This document shows, in pieces, positions 24,321 through 33,016 of a stretch of DNA of 64,000 nt (positions within the stretch are counted from its first letter, which is position 1; every line of letters starts with the position of its first letter). Both the position numbers and the translations under genes were made by a program. The stretch is from contig NZ_CP151951.1 in the NCBI RefSeq assembly GCF_038592985.1, forward strand, positions 3,215,001 to 3,279,000, read 5' to 3'. This DNA comes from Paenibacillus sp. FSL R10-2782 (GTDB lineage Bacteria; Bacillota; Bacilli; Paenibacillales; Paenibacillaceae). The notes beneath the pieces are model-generated. The model had not been told where the DNA came from and searched no databases. It saw only the letters and a program-made list of their open reading frames with translations.

Positions 24321-24425
24321 ATGCAGAACAAAAAATGGGTTCGTTTTTTCATCTACATCATGCTCGCCGCGATGATTGGCTCTACGCTGTTCATGGTGAT
24401 TGAGCCATTGATTATGCCACTATAA
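24321..24425 (+). CDS. prli42: Prli42-like stressosome-associated miniprotein
   Basis: This is a 34-codon gene after AAAGGAG. The product MQNKKWVRFFIYIMLAAMIG is a short basic head followed by a single membrane helix and ends IEPLIMPL. It fits Prli42, the tiny membrane protein reported to anchor the stressosome in Listeria and conserved in Bacilli; the basic N-terminus, size and position beside a yqjE-type peptidase gene agree. The match is from memory of the family pattern, and other single-helix miniproteins cannot be excluded. Confidence 0.65.
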   Translation: MQNKKWVRFFIYIMLAAMIGSTLFMVIEPLIMPL

Positions 24426-24500
24426 TGGATTGCGCCGCTCAGGATATTCTCCCATCCCAGTGCTCCATGGAGACTGTAGGCGGACAAGCTGTGGCGCAAG

Positions 24501-24541
24501 AAAACAGGCGGGCTTCCGTGTACATCACAGAATAGCCCGCC
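24501..24541 (-). terminator. Terminator of the bkd-lipB operon
   Basis: The minus strand carries GGCGGGCT, a loop, AGCCCGCC and then TGTTTTCTT, directly after the lipB stop. Confidence 0.85.
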
Positions 24542-24547
24542 TTTGCT

Positions 24548-25246
24548 TTATTGGAGGGAATGACTTTGCCATTCCGCCGCAAATGAAAATTGCTCCTCAA
24601 AGTAAGGTACAATCTCTTTCGCAATCTGCTCTACTGTAAAAGCCTGCTGTGTGCAGTCCTCCAATGAAGTCACTCCGTATTCCTGGATTCCGCATGGAAC
24701 GATACCCTGAAAGCCCTCATGCTGTATCCCTGATTTGATATTGAAGGCAAAACCATGACTGGTCACAAAGCCCCGACGGTGCTTACATTTGTTGAATTTG
24801 ACTCCTATGGCCGCGATTTTAAGATTCCCGACCCATACCCCTGTGTATTCAGGCTTGCGACTTCCTTCAATACCATGGGAAGCCAGCAACCGAATGATCA
24901 CCTCTTCCAGACTCCTGAGGTATCCGTGCAGGTCAAGTGCCTTCTGGTTGCCCAGCATAAGCAGGGGATATCCGACCAGTTGCCCCGGCCCATGATATGT
25001 AATGTCTCCCCCACGGTCAATCTGAAAGACGCTGATTCCCTGAGCCTTCAACTGCTCCGACGTGAGAAGCAGATGCTCAGGATGCCGCTGAGAGCCAATC
25101 GTGTAGGTCGGCGGGTGCTGGAGAAGCATAAGCGTTTCCCTCGCCTCCCCCGCATCCAGCTTCCCTACAATATCCTTCTGGATATCCCATGCATGGGCGT
25201 ACTCCATCCTGTTCGTATAGGTTACATCCAGCGGTCGTCTGTTCAC
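24548..25246 (-). CDS. lipB: Octanoyl-[acyl carrier protein]:protein N-octanoyltransferase
   Basis: This 232-residue LipB moves octanoate from acyl carrier protein to lipoyl domains, the first step of lipoate synthesis. Motifs: RGGDITYHGPGQLVGYP (around residues 79-95), KIAAIGVKFNKC (catalytic lysine in the AAIGVK segment) and SHGFAFNI, followed by VPCGIQEYGVTSLE (catalytic Cys). The start is GTG at 25246. It begins 45 bases after bkdB with no terminator between, so it is likely cotranscribed with the dehydrogenase whose E2 subunit needs lipoylation. B. subtilis uses LipM/LipL in place of LipB, so this is a lineage difference. Confidence 0.93.
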   Translation of the reverse strand: MNRRPLDVTYTNRMEYAHAWDIQKDIVGKLDAGEARETLMLLQHPPTYTIGSQRHPEHLLLTSEQLKAQGISVFQIDRGGDITYHGPGQLVGYPLLMLGNQKALDLHGYLRSLEEVIIRLLASHGIEGSRKPEYTGVWVGNLKIAAIGVKFNKCKHRRGFVTSHGFAFNIKSGIQHEGFQGIVPCGIQEYGVTSLEDCTQQAFTVEQIAKEIVPYFEEQFSFAAEWQSHSLQ

Positions 25247-25291
25247 GGCCTGTCACTTCCTCTCCGTCCATTTACCCAACTGTTCGGATGA

Positions 25292-26686
25292 TTAGTACAG
25301 CTTCGTATCTAAGGTGTAGCCTTCCAGGTTTTCTTTGATCCGTTGCAGGAATCGTCCGCAAATCACACCATCCAAAATCCGATGATCCAGCGACAGACAC
25401 AGGTTAGCCATTGAGCGAACCGCAATCATATCATCAATCACCACTGGTCTTTTAACGATGGATTCAAAGGTCAGAATCGCAGCCTGCGGATAGTTAATCA
25501 CCGGATATGACAGTATTGAGCCAAAGGAGCCAGTGTTGTTCACAGTGAACGTCCCGCCCTGCATATCGTCCAGCTTGAGCGTGCCTTCCCGTGTTTTACG
25601 TGCCAAATCGTCAATTTCACGCGCCAGTCCGGCAATATTTTTCTGATCCGCTTTTTTAATAACAGGTGTAAGAACTGCGTCCTCTGTACCCACAGCCAGC
25701 GAAATGTTGATATCTCTTTTGACGATAATTTTGTCCACAGCCCATACCGAATTCATGATCGGATATTCCTTGATGGCATTCACGACCGCTTTCATGAGGA
25801 AAGCCAGGTACGTAATGTTGATACCTTCTTTTTGCTTGAACTCGTTTTTGATCTTGTTGCGGAGCATCACCAGGTTGGTCACATCCACCTCAATCGTCGT
25901 CCAGGCATGTGGAATTTCCGAGACACTTTGCCGCATATTGCGGGCAATCGCACTGCGAATTGGTGTAACATCAATAAAATACTCGGATCTGTTGTTGCCA
26001 CCCTCAACTTCGATCGGAGGAGCTTTCGGAGCTTCCGTCAAATGAATGCCGCTGTTGCGCACCGGAATTGCAGGGTCCATGTTTTGAACCGGTGTACTAT
26101 TCTGAACAGCAGACTGCTGTCTCCCTGCAAAAGGAGAGCCTTGCCCTTGTGTCGTTGCAGTTGGCTGTTCGGATACCCCTGCCTGAGCGAACCCACCCTG
26201 TTGTACATAATTCAGCACATCTTTGCGAGTAATTCGTCCACCCATGCCTGTGCCTGTCACCTGATTCAGGTCTATGCTGTGCTGAGCAGCCAGCGTTTGC
26301 ACCGCCGGGGAAAACCGTCCCCGCATGGATTGATCGGAGGCAGCACCCTGCTGGGATTGTACTTGTGCTTGTGCGTTGCCTTGAGGTGCTGGCACAATAG
26401 GAGTCGCTCCAGTTGATGCAACAGGTGCAGCCGACTTCGTCTGAATACGGCAAATCAATTCTCCAACGGCTACCGTCTGACCTTCCTCAGCTAACAGATC
26501 ACCCATAATTCCGTCCAATGTCGATGGAATTTCCGCGTTCACTTTATCTGTAATGACCTCGCAAATCGGTTCGAATTGCTCCACCGTTTCGCCAGGTTGT
26601 TTCAGCCATTTTGCAATTGTCGCCGATACAAGCGATTCTGCCAATTGGGGCATGGTCACGTCGGTCCATTGTGTTTGGTCTGACAT
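25292..26686 (-). CDS. bkdB: Branched-chain 2-oxoacid dehydrogenase E2 (lipoamide acyltransferase)
   Basis: This 464-residue core subunit has three parts in order. The lipoyl domain has the modified lysine in EVITDKVNAEIPS (about K48). A peripheral-subunit-binding domain lies near residues 120-160 (FSPAVQTLAAQHSIDLNQVTGTG...GRITRKDVL). The acyltransferase domain ends with the catalytic DHRILDGV. Linkers rich in Ala, Gln and Pro join them. The DKV lipoyl motif, not DKA, points to branched-chain rather than pyruvate dehydrogenase. AAGGAG precedes the ATG. It follows bkdAB and precedes lipB. Confidence 0.93.
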   Translation of the reverse strand: MSDQTQWTDVTMPQLAESLVSATIAKWLKQPGETVEQFEPICEVITDKVNAEIPSTLDGIMGDLLAEEGQTVAVGELICRIQTKSAAPVASTGATPIVPAPQGNAQAQVQSQQGAASDQSMRGRFSPAVQTLAAQHSIDLNQVTGTGMGGRITRKDVLNYVQQGGFAQAGVSEQPTATTQGQGSPFAGRQQSAVQNSTPVQNMDPAIPVRNSGIHLTEAPKAPPIEVEGGNNRSEYFIDVTPIRSAIARNMRQSVSEIPHAWTTIEVDVTNLVMLRNKIKNEFKQKEGINITYLAFLMKAVVNAIKEYPIMNSVWAVDKIIVKRDINISLAVGTEDAVLTPVIKKADQKNIAGLAREIDDLARKTREGTLKLDDMQGGTFTVNNTGSFGSILSYPVINYPQAAILTFESIVKRPVVIDDMIAVRSMANLCLSLDHRILDGVICGRFLQRIKENLEGYTLDTKLY

Positions 26687-26774
26687 TTTTTCAACTCCTT
26701 AACATCATAGGAGGGCGCGTTTTACCGCAACCCACGCTACACTTTTGGAATGCTTTCGTCCAATCCGCTCTATA

Positions 26775-27761
26775 TTAATACATTGCAAGACGGCGCATCG
26801 CTTCCTTAACCTTATCCTTGTTCAACATATAAAACTTCTCCATCGGCGGGCTGATCGGCATTGCAGGCACGTCTGGAGCGCACAGGCGCTCAATCGGCGC
26901 ATCCAGCTCGAACAGACATTCCTCATTAATAATAGCGGATACCTCGGCACCGATGCCGCCCGTTTTGTTGTCTTCATGCACGATGAGTACCTTGCCTGTA
27001 TGCTTTGCAGCTTCAATAATGGCCTGACGGTCTAAGGGCTGGAGTGTGCGCAAATCCACAACATGTGCGGTAATACCCTCTTCCTTCTCCAACTCCTCAG
27101 CAGCCTGCATAACAAAATGTAGCGGCTGGCTGTACCCGATGACCGTAATATCGTCACCTTCACGCAGCAAATTGGCTTTACCAATCGGAACGATGTAATC
27201 ATCATCAGGTACTTCACCCTTGAGGAGCTTGTAGGATTTTTTGTTTTCAAAAAACAGCACCGGATCAGGGTCACGAATGGCTGCCTTCAGCAATCCTTTG
27301 GCGTCATAAGGTGTAAAAGGCGCTACAATTTTCAGACCCGGTGTGCCAAAAAAGATAGATTCCGGACACTGTGAGTGATACAAGCCTCCAAAGATCCCCC
27401 CACCGATGGGCGCACGGATTACAATAGGGCAGCTCCAATCGTTGTTAGAGCGATAGCGAATTTTAGCTGCTTCACTAATAATCTGATTGGTTGCCGGAAG
27501 CATGAAGTCCGAGTATTGCATTTCGGCAATTGGCTTCATTCCGTACATGGCCGCACCAATCGCAACTCCGGCAATAGCCGACTCTGCCAATGGCGTATCC
27601 AAGACACGCTGCTCACCGAATTGATCCATAAGACCCTTGGTGGTCGTAAAGACACCACCCTTAACACCAACATCCTCACCTAACACAAAAACCGTTTCAT
27701 CCTGCTCCATTTCTTCCTTCATGGCAAGACGAATCGCATCAATATATTCCATAACCGCCAT
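26775..27761 (-). CDS. bkdAB: Branched-chain 2-oxoacid dehydrogenase E1 beta
   Basis: This 328-residue transketolase-like beta subunit pairs with BkdAA to decarboxylate the oxoacids of Leu, Ile and Val. Family segments: VFVLGEDVGVKGGVFTTTKGL, DTPLAESAIAGVAIGAA, EMQYSDFMLPA and VHEDNKTGGIGAEVSA. In bacilli the products prime branched-chain fatty acids. The ATG is two bases after the bkdAA stop, with GGGGAGGG inside the end of bkdAA. Confidence 0.93.
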   Translation of the reverse strand: MAVMEYIDAIRLAMKEEMEQDETVFVLGEDVGVKGGVFTTTKGLMDQFGEQRVLDTPLAESAIAGVAIGAAMYGMKPIAEMQYSDFMLPATNQIISEAAKIRYRSNNDWSCPIVIRAPIGGGIFGGLYHSQCPESIFFGTPGLKIVAPFTPYDAKGLLKAAIRDPDPVLFFENKKSYKLLKGEVPDDDYIVPIGKANLLREGDDITVIGYSQPLHFVMQAAEELEKEEGITAHVVDLRTLQPLDRQAIIEAAKHTGKVLIVHEDNKTGGIGAEVSAIINEECLFELDAPIERLCAPDVPAMPISPPMEKFYMLNKDKVKEAMRRLAMY

Positions 27762-27763
27762 AA

Positions 27764-28792
27764 TTACCGGCCCTCCCCATCGCTGTCAGCATAAACATGC
27801 AGTAGCGTATCTTCGGGCTTCGGAAAAGGCGCATTATCCGCATATTCAATCGCTTCCTTGACCTCGAGCAGTAGCTCAGCAGACAAATCCGCGTCCTTGG
27901 CCTCATCCCAAATGCCGCATTCCAGCAAATAATTTTTCATACGGGCAACGCCGTCCTTGGCCCAGTTCTCATCCACTTCCTCTTTGGTCCGGTAAGCCAG
28001 ATCATTATCCGAGGTGGAGTGAGGAGACAGGCGGTACATCATCGCTTCAATAAGCGTTGGCCCCTCGCCACGAATAGCACGTTCACGCGCTTCCTTGACG
28101 ACTGCATACACTGCCAGCGCATCGTTACCATCGACCCGAACCCCAGGGAATCCGTATCCCAAAGCACGGTCGCTCACCTTGCCTGCCATTTGCTTATGAA
28201 TCGGAACTGATATCGCATATTGATTGTTTTCACACATAATGATGACTGGCAGCTTCTGTACACCTGCAAAGTTACAGCCTTCGTGAAAATCCCCCTGGTT
28301 GCTGGAGCCTTCACCAAATGTAACGAACGATACAAAATCCTTCTTCTGCATCTTGGCAGCCAGCGCTACACCCACTGCGTGTGGAACCTGCGTCGTCACC
28401 GGACTGGAGCCTGTCACAATTCGCAGCCGTTTACTGCCGAAATGACCGGGCATCTGTCGGCCACCGCTGTTGGGATCATCCGCCTTGGCAAATTGCGACA
28501 GCATCAGTTCGCGTGGCGTCATACCGACCGCAAGTACGAATCCGTAATCCCGATAATAGGGAAGAAAATAGTCCTTCTCCCGGTCCAGTGCAAAAGCCGC
28601 ACCTACTTGTGCCGCCTCCTGCCCAATGCCGGAAACGTGAAAATTAATTTTCCCTGCCCGTTGCAGGAGCATGTTACGCTCGTCAAACCTTCTTGCGAGC
28701 AGCATATATCTGTACATGTCAATAACTTGTCCGTGAGTCAGTCCCAGCTGTTCATGTCTGAAGCCAGCGTCTACAGCGCCTTTTGAACTCAT
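27764..28792 (-). CDS. bkdAA: Branched-chain 2-oxoacid dehydrogenase E1 alpha
   Basis: This 342-residue thiamine diphosphate-binding alpha subunit has the ThDP motif GEGSSNQGDFHEGCNFAGVQKLPVI...ENNQYA (summarised; around residues 145-180). Further landmarks are FHVSGIGQEAAQVGAA and the phosphorylation-loop equivalent MYRLSPHSTSDND, where the histidine is catalytic. AAGGAGGTG precedes the ATG. It is separated from lpdA by 141 bases that hold a TATAAT and a dyad, so it may have its own promoter. Confidence 0.93.
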   Translation of the reverse strand: MSSKGAVDAGFRHEQLGLTHGQVIDMYRYMLLARRFDERNMLLQRAGKINFHVSGIGQEAAQVGAAFALDREKDYFLPYYRDYGFVLAVGMTPRELMLSQFAKADDPNSGGRQMPGHFGSKRLRIVTGSSPVTTQVPHAVGVALAAKMQKKDFVSFVTFGEGSSNQGDFHEGCNFAGVQKLPVIIMCENNQYAISVPIHKQMAGKVSDRALGYGFPGVRVDGNDALAVYAVVKEARERAIRGEGPTLIEAMMYRLSPHSTSDNDLAYRTKEEVDENWAKDGVARMKNYLLECGIWDEAKDADLSAELLLEVKEAIEYADNAPFPKPEDTLLHVYADSDGEGR

Positions 28793-28834
28793 TGAGGCAC
28801 CTCCTTAAGTGTCAAACATCCTACTACCAGCACA

Positions 28835-28865
28835 TAGTACCATCTTGTCTTAAAACCTGGTACTA
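28835..28865. repeat. Inverted repeat upstream of bkdAA (possible operator)
   Basis: TAGTACCA-N15-TGGTACTA is a perfect 8-base dyad. It lies just downstream of a TATAAT (minus strand, 28882-28887) and about 40 bases before the bkdAA start. It could bind a dimeric regulator or form a 5' hairpin. No T run follows, so it is not a terminator. Confidence 0.5.
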
Positions 28866-28933
28866 AACTCTGGCTAACCCCATTATAATCCTTTTCTCCC
28901 CAAAAAGAAAAGCACCGATTTATTAAGATAAAA

Positions 28934-30355
28934 TTATATCCCTATCGCCTGTCCATCAACCGCCAGCATCGCTTCTCCCAAAATCTCCGACAATGTTGGA
29001 TGCGGATGAGCCAGCTGTCCGACTTCCCATGGCGTAGCATCCAACAGCTGCGCAAGAGCCGCCTCGCTGATGAGATCCGTTACATGTGTACCGATCATAT
29101 GTACACCGAGAATATCATTCGTCTTCTCGTCGGCAACCACTTTGACAAAGCCATCCCGGCTACCGTACACCAGCGATTTTCCGATAGCTTGAAAAGGGAA
29201 CTTCCCTGTCTTCACCTGATGTCCACGCTCACGGGCTTCTTGCTCTGTCCAGCCGACACTGGCTGCCTCAGGACGTGTATAAATACAACGCGGAATCAGA
29301 TGATTCGGTACGCTGTGAACCACTTCGCCGGACAGATGATGGACAGCCAGCAGCCCTTCATGGCTCGCCGCATGCGCCAGTTGTAAGCCTCCGATGCAAT
29401 CCCCGATCGCATAAATATGCGGCTCATTCGTCTGCAAATGCTCGTTAACCGATATAAAGCCACGCTCTACTCGGATATCCGTATTTTCCAGCCCGATATT
29501 TTCCACATTCGCCTGACGCCCCACCGAAATAAGCAGCTTGGAGGCGCTGAGGGTTTCGGTTTCGTCTCCCTTTTGCACGTCAATCTGTACGCCTTCCTCA
29601 TCCTTACCGTACGTTTCAGCCAGCACTTGCGAGCCCGTCAGAACCTTGACTCCACGCTTGGTTAACAGGCGCTGCATTTCACGCGAAACATCCTCGTCCT
29701 CGGTTGGAATAAGCCGATTCGCCGCCTCGACCACCGTAACCTCCACGCCAAAATCATTCAGCATGGAAGCCCATTCCACGCCAATAACGCCACCACCTAC
29801 GATAATCAGGGAGGCCGGTAATTCTTCCATCGTCAACGCTTCGTCACTACTCAAAATAAATTCGCCATCCGGCTCCAATCCGGGTAGCATACGCGGGCGT
29901 GATCCCGTTGCAATAATGAGATGGGTAGGAACAATCGTCTCCATCTCGCCATCTTCCAGCTCCACGGCAACTGCGCCGCTTTTTGGAGAAAAAATCGATG
30001 GCCCAATCACACGCCCTTTGCCGCTCAGCACCGTGATTTTATTTTTACGCATCAAAAATTGCACGCCCTGATGTAGCTGCTCTACAACGGCTTCCTTGCG
30101 CTCTTGTACCTTGGGAAAAACAAGCTGCGCTCCAGAGGTCTCAATGCCGTATTGCGCACTTTCCTTAATCGTCGCATATACCTCCGCACTACGCAGCAAA
30201 GCCTTGCTCGGGATACATCCACGATGCAGACAGGTTCCACCTAGCTTGTCCTTTTCAATAATAACGACTTCCTTGCCGAGCTGGGCTGCACGAATGGCTG
30301 CCACATATCCCCCGGTTCCCCCGCCCAAAATTGCAACATCACAATGTATAGTCAT
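28934..30355 (-). CDS. lpdA: Dihydrolipoamide dehydrogenase (E3)
   Basis: This 473-residue flavoprotein reoxidises dihydrolipoamide with NAD+. The FAD motif is VAILGGGTGGYVAAIRAA, the redox disulfide is C42-LHRG-C47 (GGTCLHRGCIPSKALL), the NAD motif is IIVGGGVIGVEWASML, and the second FAD motif is IYAIGDCIGG. The active-site His-Glu is in AHPHPTLSEILGEA. It is upstream of bkdAA, AB and B, which makes it the dedicated E3 (LpdV type). In B. subtilis ptb, bcd and buk precede this gene; they are not in front of it here. Confidence 0.93.
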   Translation of the reverse strand: MTIHCDVAILGGGTGGYVAAIRAAQLGKEVVIIEKDKLGGTCLHRGCIPSKALLRSAEVYATIKESAQYGIETSGAQLVFPKVQERKEAVVEQLHQGVQFLMRKNKITVLSGKGRVIGPSIFSPKSGAVAVELEDGEMETIVPTHLIIATGSRPRMLPGLEPDGEFILSSDEALTMEELPASLIIVGGGVIGVEWASMLNDFGVEVTVVEAANRLIPTEDEDVSREMQRLLTKRGVKVLTGSQVLAETYGKDEEGVQIDVQKGDETETLSASKLLISVGRQANVENIGLENTDIRVERGFISVNEHLQTNEPHIYAIGDCIGGLQLAHAASHEGLLAVHHLSGEVVHSVPNHLIPRCIYTRPEAASVGWTEQEARERGHQVKTGKFPFQAIGKSLVYGSRDGFVKVVADEKTNDILGVHMIGTHVTDLISEAALAQLLDATPWEVGQLAHPHPTLSEILGEAMLAVDGQAIGI

Positions 30356-30481
30356 ACTTCTCCTCCATTAACATTGATTATATATAGCTTATTGTACTCT
30401 CTTTATTTCTCTGTACAAAATATAGTGTTTATGCATAGGCTATGGGCCGTCTAGCAACCCGCTCGCGGCATCTGACATATA

Positions 30482-30694
30482 TTATTCATACAAGGCGTCC
30501 CGCAACTTGGTAGACATCCTCGGCGTTTGGGCTGATTTGGCCCGTAGTGCTTTGCGAAACGATTCATTTTGCTTGCGCAGAAGATCCAGCTCCGTCTCCA
30601 GCTCCGTGATCAACTCCTGAGCCTGTGGGCTTACCAAGCCTTGCTCCAGCAATGCTTCTTTTTTGGCACTATAATCCGTATCTTTTTGGTCCAT
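30482..30694 (-). CDS. Small hypothetical coiled-coil protein
   Basis: This 70-residue acidic and basic protein has a heptad-like stretch (ELITELETELDLLRKQNESF, residues about 27-46) and a basic tail. There is no membrane segment. AGAGGGG precedes the ATG. It lies alone between lpdA and the divergent thymidine kinase gene. I do not recognise it. The good ribosome binding site and typical codon use argue that it is real. Confidence 0.6.
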   Translation of the reverse strand: MDQKDTDYSAKKEALLEQGLVSPQAQELITELETELDLLRKQNESFRKALRAKSAQTPRMSTKLRDALYE

Positions 30695-30832
30695 GCCTGT
30701 CCCCTCTTTCCTTTATTCCACTACACTTCACCTTATCATGCTCACGGCAACAGAGCAATGACATCCACCTTTACGTTCAAAGAATAGATCTACAATAACA
30801 TGTCGAAAAACAATATATTTTCTCTAGTCTGT

Positions 30833-30859
30833 TTGCTGCACATTATGGTACTCTATAAT
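30833..30859 (+). promoter_or_regulatory. Possible sigma-A promoter of the thymidine kinase gene
   Basis: TTGCTG and TATAAT lie 15 bases apart, about 65 bases before the proposed start codon. The -10 is perfect; the -35 and spacing are less good. Confidence 0.4.
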
Positions 30860-30925
30860 GGCCTTTTCTTTCGGGAATAATAGACTCACAGCGTTATGCG
30901 CATGTTACAGAGAGGGGAATTCGCG

Positions 30926-31522
30926 TTGCATACAGGACGAATTACGATCATTACAGGCCCCATGTTTAGCGAAAAATCCGGCGAACTGATTCGCCGCTGT
31001 CAAAAATTAATTCAATACGGACACCGCAAGGTGGTCGCTTACAAACCGGCTGAAGATAACCGATACGCCAAGGATGAAATTGTAAGCCGCATCGGATATC
31101 GGCTGCCCGCCATCTCCATTCCGAAAAAGCTCACAGATGAGCTCGTTCAGCGGATTTTGGAAGAAACGAAGGATGCCGATGTGGTCGCCTTTGACGAAGT
31201 ACAGTTTTTCAGTCGTCATATCATGACGTTGGTGGAGGAGTTAGCTTACTGTGGCAAGCATGTAATTGCAGATGGACTCAATTTGGACTACCGGGGTAAG
31301 GAATTCGGATATGTCGGCGGTTTACTCGCCATGGCAGATGACATCGAAAAGCTAGCTTCCTTTTGTGCCGTATGCGGAAGTTCGGAAGCTGTATATACCC
31401 AGCGTATGGTGAACGGAAAGCCTTCCACTGTAGGACCCATTGTAATGATTGGCGACTCTGAGGCGTATGAGCCACGTTGCCGTAATTGCTTTATACCACC
31501 CCATAAAGTGAACTGCGATTAG
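30926..31522 (+). CDS. Divergent type II thymidine kinase-like protein
   Basis: This 198-residue protein (from TTG at 30926, placed nine bases after AGAGGGG; ATGs upstream would include the binding site) belongs to the TK1 family. It has FDEVQFF (Walker B), DGLNLDYRGKEFGYVGGLLAMAD, and two zinc cysteine pairs (CAVCGS and CRNC). It should phosphorylate thymidine with ATP. However, the P-loop reads GPMFSEKSGELIRR where the family has GxMFSGKSEELIRR: the Walker glycine before Lys is Glu, and a Gly appears after Ser. This may impair ATP binding or mark a paralogue with another role. It stands apart from other nucleotide genes. Confidence 0.8.
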   Translation: MHTGRITIITGPMFSEKSGELIRRCQKLIQYGHRKVVAYKPAEDNRYAKDEIVSRIGYRLPAISIPKKLTDELVQRILEETKDADVVAFDEVQFFSRHIMTLVEELAYCGKHVIADGLNLDYRGKEFGYVGGLLAMADDIEKLASFCAVCGSSEAVYTQRMVNGKPSTVGPIVMIGDSEAYEPRCRNCFIPPHKVNCD

Positions 31523-31669
31523 CACGGAGAATTTGCCGTCAAACTGCGATAAAGGCACGACTACTAGCAGATTTTTTTCTTGCATTTTTTTGGAACGATT
31601 CGAGCAATTGCCCCGTTTATCCGGTTAAGTATGAACACTATGACCATGATATGATCGGGGGGCTTACTT

Positions 31670-32447
31670 ATGAGTTTTTTCAACAAGATCTTGGCAAGCG
31701 CAGGAATCGGTTCAGCTAAAAGTCAATACATTGGTGGACCAGGTCGTGTATGTCCCTGGCGAAGAACTTAGTGGCATCATGCGTATTAAAGGCGGTAAAA
31801 TTGATCAGGAAATCGGCAAAATCGATATCGAACTCAAAACAGAATATATCGAAGAGCACGATGACAAGAAAACCACCTCCACCTGCTGCATCGCTCGGGT
31901 CAAGGTATCCGACGGCTTTCATTTAAAGCAAGGTCAGGAGCTTGAAATCCCTTTTTCTTTTCGGTTGCCATTGGAAACCCCTGTCACTCATGCCAAACAG
32001 CCCGTATGGCTGGATACAGCATTAGACATCGGTATGGCCTTGGACCCGACCGACCGTGATTCGCTCAAAATCGAGCCGCATCCCTATATGAGTACGGTGT
32101 TTGAGGCCGTTCACCTGTTGGGCTTTCGATTCCGTTCCTCCACCTGTGAACGTCATCCCAAGCTGGGACGCGGTGTTCCGTATGTACAGGAATTTGAATT
32201 TACGCCCGGATCGGAATATGCACGCGATATCGAGGAGCTGGAGCTAATTATGCAGTTGGAGCCTGAAGGCGTGCATGTGCTTGTGGAAGTGGATCGCAGA
32301 GGCAGAGGGTTATCCGGCTGGCTGGAGACTGCCTTTGATATGGACGAGCGTCATGCCTGGCTGAGCCTTAGCAGTCAAGAACTGTCTTATGACCCAGATC
32401 ATATCGCAGAGGCGCTGGAGGGGCTGCTCGACAGACAGATTCGATAA
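31670..32447 (+). CDS. spo0M: Spo0M-like sporulation-control protein, frameshifted near its start
   Basis: The body (residues from 31731 on: VDQVVYVPGEELSGIMRIKGGK...) is an arrestin-like SpoOM family protein, about 238 residues, thought to modulate Spo0A-linked sporulation. The natural start is the ATG at 31670 after a G-rich site, giving MSFFNKILASAGIGSAK. At 31718-31721 there are four A where three would continue in frame to VNTLVDQVV. As written, the ATG frame stops at 31769-31771. Removing one A restores about 258 codons, the family length. Either the gene is disrupted, a short form starts at TTG 31731, or the base is a sequencing error. Confidence 0.8.
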
Positions 32448-32462
32448 ATATGTTGATATAAC

Positions 32463-32501
32463 AAAAAATCCCCGCCGTTTAAGTCACGGTTGGGGATTTT
32501 T
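32463..32501. terminator. Bidirectional terminator between spo0M and the zinc-ribbon gene
   Basis: AAAAATCCCC-GCCG, a loop, CGGT-TGGGGATTTTT has an A run on one side and a T run on the other, so it can serve both converging genes. Confidence 0.85.
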
Positions 32502-32545
32502 ATGCTCTTCAAAATACTCTGCCGTTTCCGTATCATCTGCATCGG

Positions 32546-32950
32546 CTAAAGTGGCAACATGTCCTGTCGTTCCGCCTTGTGCTTGCAATCCTTGCATACC
32601 CCGTACAGAGAACCATTGTCATCTGCGTAAAAGGTTAATTTGTCTTGTTTTTTACAAAAGGAGCATTTTTGTTTGCCTGTGTCCTGAATGGAGTCAGACA
32701 GTCCAAACCCAGATTGGACTTGAATACTAGTTGCATCTGTATTCGCGTGAGAATCCGAAGATACCTTAGATTTGAACACGTTCCCGGTCCTCGATTGTCG
32801 GGCAGGCTTACGAGGACGAAATTCCACGACATTGCTGCCCCGCTGTTCATTCACTTGTTTTTTGCTGCTGCGACCACGCCATGCCATAACAATCCAACCC
32901 AACGCCACCAACAACACGCCGACGATCACCCAAGTTAGACTATTCCACAT
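32546..32950 (-). CDS. Hypothetical membrane-anchored zinc-ribbon protein
   Basis: This encodes 134 residues of unknown function. One N-terminal membrane helix (WVIVGVLLVALGWIVMAW, residues about 7-24) is followed by a basic, low-complexity linker. A C-terminal treble-clef or zinc-ribbon-like motif follows: CSFCKKQDKLTFYADDNG...CKDCKH (residues about 97-125). GGCGGGG precedes the ATG. The plan suggests a cytoplasmic zinc domain tethered to the membrane. I do not recognise the family. Confidence 0.65.
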   Translation of the reverse strand: MWNSLTWVIVGVLLVALGWIVMAWRGRSSKKQVNEQRGSNVVEFRPRKPARQSRTGNVFKSKVSSDSHANTDATSIQVQSGFGLSDSIQDTGKQKCSFCKKQDKLTFYADDNGSLYGVCKDCKHKAERQDMLPL

Positions 32951-33016
32951 GCCTTCATCCCCGCCTTTGCTTTAAAATCTTTTGGTTTGCTTCCACTTCC
33001 TCGTACAGTACAAGCT

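Noticed and set aside
30801..30807. Perfect 0A box near the thymidine kinase gene
   Set aside because: A single 7-mer is expected several times by chance in this window; there is no sporulation context.
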